A DNA stretch of 64,000 nt from the NCBI RefSeq assembly GCF_900113485.1, contig NZ_FOPM01000021.1, positions 1-64,000 of the forward strand. The letters run 5' to 3'. The translations under genes were made by a program, and so were the position numbers. This DNA is from Methylobacterium gossipiicola (lineage in GTDB: Bacteria; Pseudomonadota; Alphaproteobacteria; Rhizobiales; Beijerinckiaceae). This document shows, one piece after another, positions 9,763 through 20,450 of this stretch (position 1 is its first letter; each line of letters opens with the position of its first letter). The notes below the pieces were generated by a model. It was not told where the DNA came from. It ran no database searches and saw only the letters and a list, made by a program, of their open reading frames with translations.

Positions 9763-9791
9763 AGATAGGCTCTCGGACGCCCCGGTGCCAA
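9763..9791 (-). promoter_or_regulatory. Candidate heat-shock/housekeeping promoter of hslV
   Basis: On the minus strand TTGGCA (9791-9786) is separated by exactly 17 bases from CTATCT (9768-9763). With one more base the -10 reads CCTATCT, which matches the alphaproteobacterial RpoH -10 pattern CYTATNT; the -35 GTTGG matches CTTG less well. It sits just upstream of the hslV start, as expected for a heat-shock protease gene. The call is by eye. Confidence 0.5.
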
Positions 9792-10211
9792 CCGGAGGGT
9801 TGCGATCCGCGGACCGATGCGAACGCCGTTCGACACCTTCGGAGAAGGCGACGTTCGGCCTCGCGCCAGCGCCGCGCCGCTTGGGTGATCGGAACGCCGC
9901 TTCGATCGGATGGAAACGCGACGGAGGGGATTGGGGATAAGTTCCGCGATCACCGGATCGTGTGAGGTCGGCGGCTCGCGGCTTCGGCGCAATGCTTTGC
10001 AGCGCACCAAATCCATCGCCGCCAGGAAGGCGGCTCACTTGGATGAGATTCATGAAAATCTTCGGTTATACGCCGTATGATTTGGCTCGATATTGAATTT
10101 GCCGGTCTTTGATCGCCTTCCGCGAAGCGAACAAGTCGAACCAGCGGCGTAACGATCAGGCAACGATTCCGGCCTAGCGCGAGAACAACCTATGTTTCGG
10201 ACTTTCTTCTT
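9792..10211. other. Intergenic region between divergent hslV and the MHYT gene
   Basis: About 420 bases remain beyond the hslV promoter. The right-hand 150 bases are clearly more AT-rich than the surroundings and probably hold the promoter of the MHYT-GGDEF-EAL gene, but I could not fix one. Open frames here have no credible start or ribosome site, and no repeat or RNA gene was seen. Confidence 0.5.
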
Positions 10212-12596
10212 ATGCTTAAGATCGTCGGCTGTTTCACCGAGGCGCACGACTTCTGGCTCGTCGGCCTCGCGGCCCTGACCTGCGCCGTCTCGGCCATCAC
10301 CTGTATCGAATTGCTCCGCCATGCCCGGAAGGCCCCGCTGAGGATACGGGCCATCTGGCTCGCCGTCGCGGCCATGGCGGGCGGGTCCGGCATCTGGGCG
10401 ACCCATTTCATCGCCATGCTGGCCTTCGAGCCGAACATGCCGAGCGCCTATGAGCTCGGCCTGACGGGGCTGTCGCTGGTCTACGCCATCGCGTTGACGG
10501 GGCTGGGTCTGGCCATGGCCCTCTCGGCGGTCCTGCCGTTCGGCGCGGCCCTCGGCGGTGTCGTCCTCGGGGTCGGGATCGCGGCCATGCATTACACGGG
10601 CATGGCCGCCTTCGAGATTGCCGGCCATATCGAATGGGACCCCGTGCTGGTGGCCGTCTCCCTCGCCTGCGGCGCCGTGTTGGGAGGCGCGGCCCTGCCG
10701 GTGGCCCTCTCGGCCAAGGACTGGCGGGGGCGGATGCTCGGCGCGGTGCTGCTCCTCGTCGCGATCTGCAGCCACCATTTCGTCGCCATGGGAGCGGTCA
10801 CCATCGTGCCCGACCCGGCCGTCTCGATCTCGGCGAGCGCCATCCCGGCGCGCTGGCTCGCCATGGGCATCGCCCTCGCGAGCCTCACGATCCTGGCGCT
10901 GGCCGGCGCGGCCCTGGTCCTCGATATCCGCGACCGCCGCCAGCTCGAACTGACGCGGGAGCGGCTGCACAGCCTCGCCAACGCCGCCGTCGAGGGCCTG
11001 GTGGTGTGCCGGGGCGACGTGATCGTCAGCGCCAACAACAGCTTCGGACGCCTCGTCGGCCTCGACGCGGGCAGCCTCTCGGGCACCGCGCTGTCGCGTT
11101 TCCTGCCGGCTTCCGCCCTTCGCATCGCCCCCGATGACGCGATCGAGCAGCCGGTGGAGGCCGAGCTGTCCTGCGCCGAGGGCGGCACGATTCCCGTCGA
11201 ACTCATCGTGCGGCCGGTCACCTACGGCAACAAGCCCCATTACGCCATCGCGGTCCGCGATCTCAGGGCCCGGCGCAAGGCCGAAGGCCAGATCGAGTTC
11301 CTGGCGCATCACGACGCGCTCACCGGCCTCGCCAACCGGGCGAGCTTCAACCAGCGCCTCGATCAGGAACTCAAGCTCGCGCAGGCGACGGGCGGAAAGC
11401 TCGCCGTGCTCTGCCTCGATCTCGATCGCTTCAAGGAGGTCAACGATCTCTTCGGACATGCCGCCGGCGACGCCATGCTGGTGACCGTGGCGAATACGAT
11501 CAGCGCCCTCCTGGGCGAGAGCCAATTGATGGCCCGGCTCGGGGGCGACGAGTTCGCGGTGATCCTGCCCTGCTCGGAGGCCGTCGCCGCCGGTCGCCTC
11601 GCCGAACAGATCCTGGATGTCCTCGACAACGACCAGGATGGGGCCGCCCCGGTCATCGCCACCAGCGTCGGTATCGCGGTCTACCCCGACGATGCCGACG
11701 AGCGGGCGCTGCTCCTGAGCTATGCCGACACGGCGCTCTACCGCGCCAAGTCCGAGGGACGGGGCACCTATCGCTTCTTCGAGCCCAAGATGGGCGTGCA
11801 GGTGCGCGAGCGCCGCCTCCTCGAACACGACATGCGCCACGCCGTGGCGCGCGGGGAGATGCACCTCGTCTACCAGCCGCAGACCGATGTGAAGGATGGG
11901 GCCGTCATCGGTTTCGAGGTGTTGCTGCGCTGGCAGCATCCGCAGCGCGGCGCGGCCTCGCCCGCCATGTTCATTCCCATCGCCGAAGAGAGCGGCGCGA
12001 TCCTGCAGATCGGCGAGTGGGTCCTGCGGGAAGCCTGCCGCGAGGCCGCCACATGGACGAACCCCCTCAAGATCGCCGTCAACGTCTCGGGGGTTCAGTT
12101 GCACGCGCCGCATTTCGCGCAGCTCGTCCACGAGGTGCTGTTCCAGACCGGTCTGAAGCCCGAACGCCTGGAGATCGAGATCACCGAGACCGCCCTCATC
12201 CGCGATCCGGGCCGGGCGCAATCGACCCTGCGCCAGCTGAAGGCCCTGGGGGTGCGCATCGCCATGGACGATTTCGGGACCGGCTACTCGTCCCTCTCGA
12301 ACCTGCGCGCCTATCCGTTCGACAAGATCAAGATCGACAGCTCCTTCATCCGGGCCGTCGACGACAACGAACAGGCCGCCGCCATCGTGCGGTCGGTGCT
12401 CGGCCTCGGCCGGGGTCTCGGCCTTCCCGTCCTGGCCGAGGGCGTCGAGACCCAGGCGCAGCTGAGCTTCCTCGCCGAAGAGAAGTGCCACGCCGCGCAG
12501 GGCTACCTCATGGGCCGCCCGGCCCGTATCGATGCCTTCACCGCCCTGACGCATGGGGCCGCCGCGGCCGCGTCCGAAGGGGCGTTGGTGGCGTAG
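10212..12596 (+). CDS. MHYT-PAS-GGDEF-EAL membrane c-di-GMP signalling protein
   Basis: The 794-residue protein starts with a seven-helix MHYT sensor domain (about 1-240) bearing the paired motifs MHYTGM and the like, which are proposed to bind copper and sense O2, CO or NO. A PAS-like segment (about 255-355), a GGDEF domain with intact GGDEF at 444-448, and an EAL domain follow. The EAL motif reads EVL at 569-571, an accepted variant. The other EAL signatures (NVSG, EITE, DDFGTGYSS, KIDSSFI, AEGVET) are intact, so both cyclase and phosphodiesterase activity are possible. No RxxD inhibitory site precedes GGDEF. The start follows a short AT-rich leader. Confidence 0.93.
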   Translation: MLKIVGCFTEAHDFWLVGLAALTCAVSAITCIELLRHARKAPLRIRAIWLAVAAMAGGSGIWATHFIAMLAFEPNMPSAYELGLTGLSLVYAIALTGLGLAMALSAVLPFGAALGGVVLGVGIAAMHYTGMAAFEIAGHIEWDPVLVAVSLACGAVLGGAALPVALSAKDWRGRMLGAVLLLVAICSHHFVAMGAVTIVPDPAVSISASAIPARWLAMGIALASLTILALAGAALVLDIRDRRQLELTRERLHSLANAAVEGLVVCRGDVIVSANNSFGRLVGLDAGSLSGTALSRFLPASALRIAPDDAIEQPVEAELSCAEGGTIPVELIVRPVTYGNKPHYAIAVRDLRARRKAEGQIEFLAHHDALTGLANRASFNQRLDQELKLAQATGGKLAVLCLDLDRFKEVNDLFGHAAGDAMLVTVANTISALLGESQLMARLGGDEFAVILPCSEAVAAGRLAEQILDVLDNDQDGAAPVIATSVGIAVYPDDADERALLLSYADTALYRAKSEGRGTYRFFEPKMGVQVRERRLLEHDMRHAVARGEMHLVYQPQTDVKDGAVIGFEVLLRWQHPQRGAASPAMFIPIAEESGAILQIGEWVLREACREAATWTNPLKIAVNVSGVQLHAPHFAQLVHEVLFQTGLKPERLEIEITETALIRDPGRAQSTLRQLKALGVRIAMDDFGTGYSSLSNLRAYPFDKIKIDSSFIRAVDDNEQAAAIVRSVLGLGRGLGLPVLAEGVETQAQLSFLAEEKCHAAQGYLMGRPARIDAFTALTHGAAAAASEGALVA

Positions 12597-12621
12597 TCGG
12601 ACCTCGGCGGGCGCGGCCGGA

Positions 12622-13242
12622 TCAGGCCGCGCGCAACCGCGACGCCGCCTCGGCCGCGCGGCGGATCGCGGTCTCGTCGGGCACGCCCGCCGGGACCACC
12701 CAGGAACCGCCGACGCACAGCACGGGCTTGAGGGCGAGCCAGTCCGGGGCCGTGGCCTCCGAGATGCCGCCCGTGGGGCAGAAGCGGACCTGATGGAACG
12801 GGCCGGCGAGGGCCTTGAGGGCCTTGATGCCGCCCGACGCCTCGGCGGGGAAGAACTTGAACCGGTCGAGGCCGTGATCGAGGCCGCGCATGATGTCGGC
12901 GGCGTTGGCGACGCCCGGCAGGTAGGGCACGCCCCGGTCGAGGGCGGCGCGGGTCAGGGGCTCGGTGAGGCCGGGGCTGACGATGAACTGCGCGCCCGCG
13001 TTCAGGGCCGCGTCGAGGTCGCGGGGGTTGAGCACCGTCCCGGCCCCGACCACGGCGCCCTCGACCTTGGCCATGGCGCGGATCACCTCGAGGGCGGCCG
13101 GGGTGCGCAGGGTCACCTCCAGGGCCGTGAGACCGCCCGCCACCAGGGCGCGGGCGATGGGCTCGGCATGGGCGACCTCCTCCACTACCAGGACGGGAAT
13201 GACGGGAACGGAGCGCATCAGCGCGTCGATGCTGGTCATCAT
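12622..13242 (-). CDS. eda: 2-dehydro-3-deoxy-phosphogluconate (KDPG) aldolase
   Basis: The 206-residue class I aldolase cleaves KDPG to pyruvate and glyceraldehyde 3-phosphate in the Entner-Doudoroff pathway. The catalytic Glu42 (ALEVTLRT) and the Schiff-base Lys129 (RFKFFPAE) are visible, and length fits the family. ATG 13242 (followed by a second ATG) has GAGGA upstream. It lies 214 bases downstream of edd on the same strand, with a repeat-like palindromic element in between. Its 3-prime end converges on the MHYT gene with only 25 bases between the stops. Confidence 0.95.
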   Translation of the reverse strand: MMTSIDALMRSVPVIPVLVVEEVAHAEPIARALVAGGLTALEVTLRTPAALEVIRAMAKVEGAVVGAGTVLNPRDLDAALNAGAQFIVSPGLTEPLTRAALDRGVPYLPGVANAADIMRGLDHGLDRFKFFPAEASGGIKALKALAGPFHQVRFCPTGGISEATAPDWLALKPVLCVGGSWVVPAGVPDETAIRRAAEAASRLRAA

Positions 13243-13311
13243 GGGGGTGTCCTCAAGGTTTGGGGGACGGCTTACGCGGGAGCGATCACTCCGGATCGAG
13301 CGGTCGCGACG

Positions 13312-13410
13312 GGCACCCCCTCCTGTCAAGGAGAGGGTTGGGGTGAGGTGTCGTCCCGACCCGAAGAGGTCGCACCACACCCTGTTCCCCTCCTTCCGGG
13401 AGAGGGGACC
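13312..13410. repeat. REP-like palindromic repeat between edd and eda
   Basis: Two imperfect palindromes flank a central segment. The first is CCCTCCT with AGGAGAGGG near 13314-13337. The second is TCCCCTC (13386-13392) with GAGGGGA (13402-13408). The adjoining text GGTTGGGGTGAGG, when read on the minus strand, resembles dispersed intergenic repeats common in high-GC proteobacteria. A related palindrome lies at 20451-20481. Copy number in the genome cannot be judged from one window. Confidence 0.5.
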
Positions 13411-13456
13411 GGCGTTCGCCCTGAATTTTTTGGCGAAGCGCGGGCCTGACATGATC

Positions 13457-15280
13457 CTACAGCCCGGCGGCGGCCAGCATGGCGGAGGCGCCCTGTTCGG
13501 CCCCGTCGGCGCCGTGGCGCAGGAAGGCGAACAGCTCGCGGCCGGTGCCGAAGGCGGGGGGCGGGGGCGGCGCCTCGGGGCGGGCGTCCCATTCGGCCGG
13601 ATCGACCCGGACGTCGAGGGTGCCGTCCTCGGCGCTGAGGCGCACGATGTCGCCGTCGCGGATCTTCGCCAGCGGTCCCCCACCCAGCGCCTCCGGGCTG
13701 AGATGGATCGCCGCCGGCACCTTTCCCGACGCCCCCGACATCCGCCCGTCGGTGACGAGCGCCACGCGAAAACCACGGTCCTGCAGCACGCCGAGTTGCG
13801 GCGTGAGCTTGTGCAGTTCCGGCATGCCGTTGGCGCGCGGCCCCTGGAAGCGGACCACCACCACCACGTCGCGTTCGAGTTCGCCGGCCTTGAAGGCGGC
13901 GAGCACGTCGTCCTGATCGTCGAACACCCGGGCGGGGGCCTCGATCGTCCAGCGGCCGGGCTCGACGGCGCTGGTCTTGAAGGTCGCCCGGCCGAGATTG
14001 CCCTTGACGAGGCGCATGCCGCCATCGGCCTTGAACGGCTGGGCCGGGCTCCTCAGGATGCTGTCGTCGTGCGACCGCTCCGGCGCCTCCTCGTACACGA
14101 GGGCGTCGTCCACGAGCTTCGGGTCGCGGGCGTGATCGCGCAGGCGCCCGCCAGCCACCGTCAGGATGTCGTCGTGCAGGAGCCCGGCCTCGATGAGGCT
14201 GGCGATGACGTAGCTCATGCCGCCGGCGGCGTGGAAGTGGTTCACGTCGCCCGAGCCGTTGGGATAGACCTTGGCGACCTGGGGCACCACGGCCGAGAGC
14301 CGGTCGAAATCCTCCCAATCGAGGACGATGCCGGCGGCCCGCGCCATGGCGGGCAGGTGGATGGCGTGGTTGGTCGACCCGCCGGTCGCCAGCAGCCCCA
14401 CCACGGCGTTGACGATGGCCTTCTCGTCGATGCAGCGGCCGAGCGGCCGGTAATCGTTCCCGTCGGCCCCGATCTCGGCGAGGCGATGGACGGCGGCCCG
14501 CGTCACGGCCTGGCGCAGCTTCGTCCCCGGATTGATGAACGAGGCGCCGGGCATGTGCAGGCCCATGACGTCCATCATCATCTGGTTCGAGTTCGCCGTG
14601 CCGTAGAACGTGCAGGTGCCGGCGCCGTGATAGGAGGCGGATTCGGATTCGAGGAGTTCGTCGCGCCCGACCTTGCCCTCGGCATAGAGCTGACGGACCC
14701 GCTGCTTCTCCTTGTTGGCGATGCCCGAGGGCATGGGGCCGGCGGGAATCAGGATCATCGGCAGGTGGCCGAAGCGCAGCGCCCCGATGATCAGGCCCGG
14801 CACGATCTTGTCGCAGATGCCGAGCAGGGCGGCGGAATCGAACATGCCGTGGCTCAGGGCGATGGCCGTGGAGAGCGCGATGGTGTCCCGCGAGAACAGG
14901 GACAGCTCCATGCCGCGCTGACCCTGCGTGACCCCGTCGCACATGGCCGGCACGCCGCCCGCCACCTGGGCGGTCGCCCCGACCTCGCGGGCGAACACCT
15001 TCATCTGGTCGGGGTAGCGGCCATAGGGCTGATGCGCCGACAGCATGTCGTTGTAGGCGGTGACGATGGCCATGTTCATGGAGCGCCCGGCGCGGATCGC
15101 GGCCTTGTCCTCGCCGGAGGCGGCGAAACCGTGCGCAAGGTTGCCGCAATTGAGCATGGGGCGCCGGACGCCGGAGTCGCGCTCGCGGGCGATGAGGTCG
15201 AGATAGGCCCGCCGGGTGGGCGCGGAGCGTTCGGTCACCCGCGCGGTGACGGCGGCGATCTCGGGGTGAAGCTCGGTCAT
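13457..15280 (-). CDS. edd: Phosphogluconate dehydratase
   Basis: The 607-residue iron-sulfur enzyme converts 6-phosphogluconate to KDPG, the first committed step of the Entner-Doudoroff pathway. It belongs to the IlvD/Edd family. Candidate cluster cysteines are Cys45 (LNCGN), Cys114 (AMCDGVTQG) and Cys156 (GICDK). The motif MCDGVTQGQ and the total length are typical of Edd rather than IlvD. It is followed on the same strand by eda, so both pathway-specific enzymes are together. The reading frame stays open upstream but the ATG at 15280 gives the family N terminus. Confidence 0.95.
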   Translation of the reverse strand: MTELHPEIAAVTARVTERSAPTRRAYLDLIARERDSGVRRPMLNCGNLAHGFAASGEDKAAIRAGRSMNMAIVTAYNDMLSAHQPYGRYPDQMKVFAREVGATAQVAGGVPAMCDGVTQGQRGMELSLFSRDTIALSTAIALSHGMFDSAALLGICDKIVPGLIIGALRFGHLPMILIPAGPMPSGIANKEKQRVRQLYAEGKVGRDELLESESASYHGAGTCTFYGTANSNQMMMDVMGLHMPGASFINPGTKLRQAVTRAAVHRLAEIGADGNDYRPLGRCIDEKAIVNAVVGLLATGGSTNHAIHLPAMARAAGIVLDWEDFDRLSAVVPQVAKVYPNGSGDVNHFHAAGGMSYVIASLIEAGLLHDDILTVAGGRLRDHARDPKLVDDALVYEEAPERSHDDSILRSPAQPFKADGGMRLVKGNLGRATFKTSAVEPGRWTIEAPARVFDDQDDVLAAFKAGELERDVVVVVRFQGPRANGMPELHKLTPQLGVLQDRGFRVALVTDGRMSGASGKVPAAIHLSPEALGGGPLAKIRDGDIVRLSAEDGTLDVRVDPAEWDARPEAPPPPPAFGTGRELFAFLRHGADGAEQGASAMLAAAGL

Positions 15281-15394
15281 GTGGCTTCCTCGAAAGACGC
15301 GAAGTCTGGAATCCTTGAAACCACGGCGGTCCCGCCATGGCTACCTGGGTTCAGCCTCCGGACGGACAGACGTCGCCGTCTGTCGGGTGAAATC

Positions 15395-16870
15395 CTAATG
15401 CCCCGACGCAAGCGCCGCGCCGGGCTTGTCGTGGGTGGCGAGGCGCTCGACCATGGTCCGAGTCGCGGCGTTCATGCCGACGATCTCCACCGACACGCCG
15501 TGGTGGCGGAACTTCAACACCACGCGGTCGAGGGCGTTGACGGCGGTGAGGTCCCAGAACTGCGCCGCCGAGAGGTCGATGACGAGGCGCGCGAGATCGT
15601 CCTCGCGAAACGCGAAGGCGTCGTGGAAGGCCTGCGCCGTGGCGAAGAAGATCTGCCCCGTCACCCGGTAGGTCCGGGTCGTGCCCGTGCGTTCGGAGGT
15701 GACCGCAAAGAACCGCGTCACCTTGTGGGCGAAGAAAAGGCCGCTCAGCACCACGCCGAACAGCACGCCGCGGGCGAGGTCGTGGGTCGCCACCACCACC
15801 GCCACGGTGCCGAGCATCACGAGGCTGGAACTCTTCGGATTGGTCGTGAGGGACCGGATCGAGCCCCACTGGAACGTGTTGATCGACACCATGATCATCA
15901 CGGCGACGAGGGCCGCCATGGGGATCTGCGCCACGTAGCGCCCCAGCACGAGGATGAGGAACAGCAGGAACGCTCCCGCCCACAGGGTCGAGAGCCGCCC
16001 GCGCCCGCCCGACGAGACGTTGATGACCGATTGGCCGATCATGGCGCAGCCCGCCATGCCGCCGAAGCAGCCCGCCGTGACGTTGGCCAGCCCCTGGCCG
16101 GCGCATTCGCGGTTCTTGTTCGAGCCGGTATCGGTCATCTCGTCGAGGATCGCCGCCGTCATCAGACTTTCGAGCAGGCCCACCACCGTGAGGGTGAGGG
16201 CGTAGGGCAGGATGATCCGCAGGGTCTCGAGGGTGAGGGGCACCTGGGGCAGGGCGAACCACGGCAGGTCGGTGGGCAGAGCGCCCATGTCGCCGACGCG
16301 GTGGATGGGCAGATCGAGGACCATCGCCACGCCGGTCATCAGCACGATGGTGACGAGGGGGGAGGGCACCGCCTTGGTGAGGTACGGCAGGCCGTAGATG
16401 ATCCCGAGGCCCGCCGCCGTCATGGCGTACACGGTTGCGCCCTGCCCCAGGAGTTCGGGCATCTGCGCCAGGAAGATGAGGATGGCGAGCGCGTTGACGA
16501 AGCCCGTGACCACGGAGCGCGAGACGAAGCGCATGAGGTCGCCGAGCCGCGCCAGGCCGGCGCCGATCTGCAGGAGGCCCGTCAGGATCGTGGCGGCGAA
16601 GAGGTAGCCGAGGCCGTGCTCCTTCACCAGCGTCACCATGACCAGCGCCATGGCGCCCGTGGCGGCCGAGATCATCGCCGGGCGCCCGCCCGCGAAGGCC
16701 GAGACCACGGCGATGCAGAACGAGGCGTAGAGTCCGACCTTGGGGTCGACGCCGGCGATGAGGGAGAAGGCGATGGCTTCGGGGATGAGGGCCAGCGCCA
16801 CCACCGTCCCGGCCAGGAGTTCGCGCGTGATGTCGGGAGCCCACTCGCTCCGCAAGGTCCGTCGAGTCAT
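15395..16870 (-). CDS. SulP family anion transporter with STAS domain
   Basis: The 491-residue protein has about ten to twelve membrane helices with the SulP signature region near the N terminus ([17 protein letters not shown]) and a C-terminal STAS domain (about 395-485) containing [15 protein letters not shown]. SulP proteins carry sulfate, bicarbonate or other anions; the branch here is short and without a fused carbonic anhydrase. The true anion is not clear. I start at ATG 16870; a GTG 18 bases upstream is an alternative and neither has a strong ribosome site. It lies 114 bases downstream of nothing related: edd ends its promoter region just before it. Confidence 0.88.
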   Translation of the reverse strand: MTRRTLRSEWAPDITRELLAGTVVALALIPEAIAFSLIAGVDPKVGLYASFCIAVVSAFAGGRPAMISAATGAMALVMVTLVKEHGLGYLFAATILTGLLQIGAGLARLGDLMRFVSRSVVTGFVNALAILIFLAQMPELLGQGATVYAMTAAGLGIIYGLPYLTKAVPSPLVTIVLMTGVAMVLDLPIHRVGDMGALPTDLPWFALPQVPLTLETLRIILPYALTLTVVGLLESLMTAAILDEMTDTGSNKNRECAGQGLANVTAGCFGGMAGCAMIGQSVINVSSGGRGRLSTLWAGAFLLFLILVLGRYVAQIPMAALVAVMIMVSINTFQWGSIRSLTTNPKSSSLVMLGTVAVVVATHDLARGVLFGVVLSGLFFAHKVTRFFAVTSERTGTTRTYRVTGQIFFATAQAFHDAFAFREDDLARLVIDLSAAQFWDLTAVNALDRVVLKFRHHGVSVEIVGMNAATRTMVERLATHDKPGAALASGH

Positions 16871-17187
16871 GATGAAGATCCGCGTCACCCCGGCGCCAGG
16901 ACCGTACGGGCCGCGCGGGGTCTGCCAAAGACAACAAGGGGAAGCGCCGACGGGCGGCGCGGGAAAGACCCGGCACGGCCCTCGAGCCGTGGGGGGCGCC
17001 CCGCCTATGGCGGCCCGAGACGGCAGTACAACCTTGCGCGGTCCTTCAGCATGGGCACCCTGTATCACGGCCGCGTCGCCAGACCCAAATCCCGATCTCG
17101 CGGTGATGGCCCGGACACCATTTACGCGCGGGCCGGCAATCCGTACGGTTAGAGACATAGTGTCCGATACGGGATTGTGCCTGTCCG
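16871..17187. other. Divergent intergenic region between sulP-like and GGDEF genes
   Basis: The 317 bases must hold promoters for both divergent genes. GGACAC (17113-17118) and GTGTCC (17160-17165) form an inverted repeat 41 bases apart, close to the GGDEF gene start, and could be an operator. I see no gene, RNA or repeat family here. Confidence 0.4.
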
Positions 17188-18444
17188 ATGTTGCGTGGCC
17201 TGCTCGACGTCGACCGGTTTACCCCTTGGGCCGGGCCTCGCCTGCCCGGTGAACTGGAAGAGCGTTTCCGCGCCGAGGCGGGTCAGAGCTCGGCGGCGTT
17301 CGTCCGGTTCTGGATGGGCGTCTTCATCCTCTTCAATGTCCTGTCGCTGAAGCTCGACTACGACGCCTTCGGACCGGAGGGGTTCTCGGTTCCGGTGGTC
17401 CTCACCCTCGGGGTGTTCCTTCCCGTCGCCTTAGCGGGAATCGTGATGCTGGGCGGGACCCCTTCGCCACGGCGCGTGACCGGCGTGGCGACGGTGGTCA
17501 GTCTCGTCGATATGGCCATCGTCCTGCACTCCGCCGAAACGGCGCCCCGGGGCTACGCCGAGGGGTATCTCGTGCTCGCCGTCATCGTCCCCCTGGTGAT
17601 CGGGCTCATCTCTCCCCTGTCGTTCCGCCACAGCTTCGTCTTCTGCGGAGCCGCCTTCGTCCTCTATCTCGGCCGGGTCCTGCTCCTACCCAGCGGCAAC
17701 TTCGTGGGCGACGCGACCGCGAACGGGCTTCCCCTCCTCGTCGCGTGCCTCATCCTCGTGCCGATCAAGATCGCGTTCTCGCGGGAGCGGCAGGAGAGGC
17801 AGGCGTTTCTCCTGCGCCTCACCCTCGAGCTTCAGGCCTCCGAACTCGCGGCCGCGAACACGCGCCTGCGGATTCTGTCCGAGACCGATGCCCTGACGGG
17901 CCTCGCCAACCGGCGCGCGTTCGACGCGAGTCTGGCGGCGGCGTGGGACGCGGCCGAGACCTGGTGCGCCGTGGTGGCCATCGACATCGACCACTTCAAA
18001 CGCCTGAACGATACGGCGGGACATCCCGAGGGCGACCGATGCCTCGTGGCCGTAGCCGATATCCTCGGCGCCGTGACGCGCGAGGCGGGGGGCCTGCTGG
18101 GCCGCTACGGCGGCGAGGAGTTCATGGCGATGGTGCCCGTGCGGGAGCCCGACGAGGCGGTGATCCTCAGCGAGCGCCTGCGCGCGGCCGTCGAAGCCCT
18201 GGCGTATCGCTACGGCCCGGAGGACGACCCGACGATGGTGACGGTGAGTGTCGGGGTCACCATCGCGCACGGCGCGACGGGGACCTGCGGCCTCGGTCCC
18301 CTGGATCTCGTGAAAGCCGCCGATGCGGCGCTCTACCGGGCGAAGAGGCTCGGCCGGAACCGTGTGGAGACCGGGGTCACCGTGCCGCGATCCGCCAACC
18401 GCGATGGCGGACCCGTCGCCGTCTATTCGGCGGCGTCCTCGTAG
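17188..18444 (+). CDS. Membrane-bound diguanylate cyclase
   Basis: The 418-residue protein has six predicted membrane helices between about residues 42 and 202, a short helical linker (205-232) and a GGDEF domain with the active motif GGEEF at 308-312. The preceding [14 protein letters not shown] is the standard entry to the domain. It should make c-di-GMP from two GTP at the membrane. No RxxD inhibitory site is seen at the usual place. The membrane part matches no sensor family I can name. Its 3-prime end overlaps the convergent ABC transporter gene by 22 bases. Confidence 0.92.
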   Translation: MLRGLLDVDRFTPWAGPRLPGELEERFRAEAGQSSAAFVRFWMGVFILFNVLSLKLDYDAFGPEGFSVPVVLTLGVFLPVALAGIVMLGGTPSPRRVTGVATVVSLVDMAIVLHSAETAPRGYAEGYLVLAVIVPLVIGLISPLSFRHSFVFCGAAFVLYLGRVLLLPSGNFVGDATANGLPLLVACLILVPIKIAFSRERQERQAFLLRLTLELQASELAAANTRLRILSETDALTGLANRRAFDASLAAAWDAAETWCAVVAIDIDHFKRLNDTAGHPEGDRCLVAVADILGAVTREAGGLLGRYGGEEFMAMVPVREPDEAVILSERLRAAVEALAYRYGPEDDPTMVTVSVGVTIAHGATGTCGLGPLDLVKAADAALYRAKRLGRNRVETGVTVPRSANRDGGPVAVYSAASS

Positions 18445-20303
18445 GGCTCGTCCGCCGCCACCGCGACGGCCTCGCCGAGGAAGCCGCCGGATTGCCGCGC
18501 CCACAGGCGGGCATAGAGCCCGCCGGAACGGATGAGGTCCGCGTGGGTACCCTCCTCGATGACGCGACCGGCCTCGAGGACGATGAGCCGGTCGAGGGCC
18601 GCGATGGTGGAGAGGCGGTGGGCGATGGCCAGTACGGTCTTGCCCTGCATCAGGGTGTCGAGGCTGTCCTGGATCGCCGCCTCCACTTGGCTGTCGAGGG
18701 CCGAGGTCGCCTCGTCCAGGATCAGGATCGGCGCATCCTTCAGGATCACCCGCGCGATGGCGATGCGCTGACGCTGGCCGCCCGACAGCTTCACGCCGCG
18801 CTCGCCCACCTGCGCGTCGTAGCCGGTGCGACCCTTGTGATCCACGAGTTCGGCGATGAACCCATCGGCTTCAGCGAGGCGCGCCGCCCGCTCGATCTCG
18901 GCCTGCGTCGCGTCGGGGCGGCCATACGCGATGTTGTCGCGGATCGAGCGGTGCAGGAGCGAGGTGTCCTGGGTCACCATGGCGATGGCGCCGCGTAGGG
19001 ATTCCTGGGTGACCCCGGCGATGTCCTGGCCGTCGATGCGGATGCGCCCGCTCTCCAGATCGTGCAGGCGCAGCAGGAGCGCGGTGAGGGTGGTCTTGCC
19101 CGCGCCGCTGACGCCGACGAGGCCGACCCGCTCGCCCGGCCAGATGTGCAGATCGAGGTTGGCGATGATGCTGGCATCGTCGCGGCCGTAATGGAAGCTC
19201 ACGTCCTCGAAGCGGATGTCGCCGCCCGTGACCGTGAGCGTTCCGGCATCGGCCCGGTCGGTGATGGCGTGCGGACGGGAGATCGTCTGCATGCTCTCCT
19301 GGATCACGCCGACATTCTCGAAGATGCCCCGCACGGTCTGCATCACCCAGCCGGACATGGCCATGAGGCGCAGCACCAGGGCGAGGCCGGCGGCCGCCTC
19401 GCCCGTGGTCATGCCACCGCGCTGCCACAGGGCGAGGCAGACCCCCGCCGTGGTGACGATCAGCAGGCTGTTGAGGACGCCGAGCGCCGTGGTGGTGGAA
19501 CTCACCAGCCGGAACTGGTGCAGATAAGCCTTGGTGTGGATGTCGACGGCATCGCGCACGGCGGCGCGCTCCTCGCGGTCGCGGGCGAACAGCTTCACGG
19601 TGAGGATGTTGGTGTAGCTGTCGACGATGCGGCCGATGAGGGCCGAGCGGGTATCGGCCGTCACCAGGGAGCGGGCGCGGGCGCGGGGCACGAACCACCG
19701 GGTCAGGAACCCGTAGGCGACGACCCACAGCACCACCGGCAGGGCGAGCCAGACGGAGATCGACCCGAACAGGCCGACCGCCGTCACGGCGTAGATCGCC
19801 ACGTAGAGGAGCGTGTCGATGAACACCACGGCGAGTTCGCGCACGGCGGGGCCGACCTGCACCACCCGGTTGGCGAGGCGCCCGGCGAAATCCGCCTGGA
19901 AGTACGAGAGCGAGTGCCCGAGGGTGTAGAGGTGGGTGCGCCAGCGGATCTGGTTCGTCACCTGCGGCACCACGAGCTGGTTCGACAGGATCTCGTGCAG
20001 CCAAATGGTGATCGGTCGCACCACGAGGACGAGGCCGCCCGCCAGCAGCACCTTGGTGCCGTGCTCGGCCCAGAACGTCGCCCGGTCGGCGGTGTTCAGA
20101 AGGTCGATGAACCAGCCCATGAGCAGGTAGAGCGACGCCTCGACCGTGCCGGCCACGAGGGCGATGCAGAACAGGACGGCGAGCGCCGCCCGCACGGGCT
20201 TCAGGTAGAAGCCGGCGAAGCCCATCACGGTTTTGGGCGGCATCCGCCCTTCCTCGAAGGCCGCGAACGGATCGATGCGGCGTTCGAGCCAATCGAGAAA
20301 CAT
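18423..20303 (-). CDS. ABC transporter with fused membrane and ATPase domains (exporter type)
   Basis: The 626-residue half-transporter has a six-helix exporter membrane domain (about 35-330) and an ATPase domain with Walker A GVSGAGKT (397-404), signature LSGGQ (506-510), Walker B ILILDE (526-531) and an H-loop in AIAHRLS. Two copies would form an exporter of the lipid A/multidrug class. I chose ATG 20303 because GGAAGA precedes it and because the protein then begins MFLDWLERRIDP like related exporters; ATG 20333 is also open. Nothing nearby tells the substrate. It overlaps the GGDEF gene tail to tail by 22 bases. Confidence 0.9.
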   Translation of the reverse strand: MFLDWLERRIDPFAAFEEGRMPPKTVMGFAGFYLKPVRAALAVLFCIALVAGTVEASLYLLMGWFIDLLNTADRATFWAEHGTKVLLAGGLVLVVRPITIWLHEILSNQLVVPQVTNQIRWRTHLYTLGHSLSYFQADFAGRLANRVVQVGPAVRELAVVFIDTLLYVAIYAVTAVGLFGSISVWLALPVVLWVVAYGFLTRWFVPRARARSLVTADTRSALIGRIVDSYTNILTVKLFARDREERAAVRDAVDIHTKAYLHQFRLVSSTTTALGVLNSLLIVTTAGVCLALWQRGGMTTGEAAAGLALVLRLMAMSGWVMQTVRGIFENVGVIQESMQTISRPHAITDRADAGTLTVTGGDIRFEDVSFHYGRDDASIIANLDLHIWPGERVGLVGVSGAGKTTLTALLLRLHDLESGRIRIDGQDIAGVTQESLRGAIAMVTQDTSLLHRSIRDNIAYGRPDATQAEIERAARLAEADGFIAELVDHKGRTGYDAQVGERGVKLSGGQRQRIAIARVILKDAPILILDEATSALDSQVEAAIQDSLDTLMQGKTVLAIAHRLSTIAALDRLIVLEAGRVIEEGTHADLIRSGGLYARLWARQSGGFLGEAVAVAADEPYEDAAE

Positions 20304-20450
20304 GCTTCTTCCGATTTTCGTGGGGTCGGCCATTCGTCTAGGTAAGCGCGCCGCGACGCCTGCCAACCGGGGGGCGATGCCGCACGGGATCTTGGAGGTT
20401 CAAGAACAGGTTCCCCCGCTTTTCAGCCAGAGGCACCGCGGAGGGTGCGC

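Noticed and set aside
10050..12554. A minus-strand open frame of about 834 codons
   Set aside because: It is antisense to the MHYT-GGDEF-EAL gene, whose motifs are intact.
12965..17152. A plus-strand open frame of about 1,395 codons opposite eda, edd and the SulP gene
   Set aside because: It is antisense to three genes with clear family motifs, has no ribosome site and reads as low-complexity Arg/Gly/His sequence, as expected of shadow frames in G+C-rich DNA.
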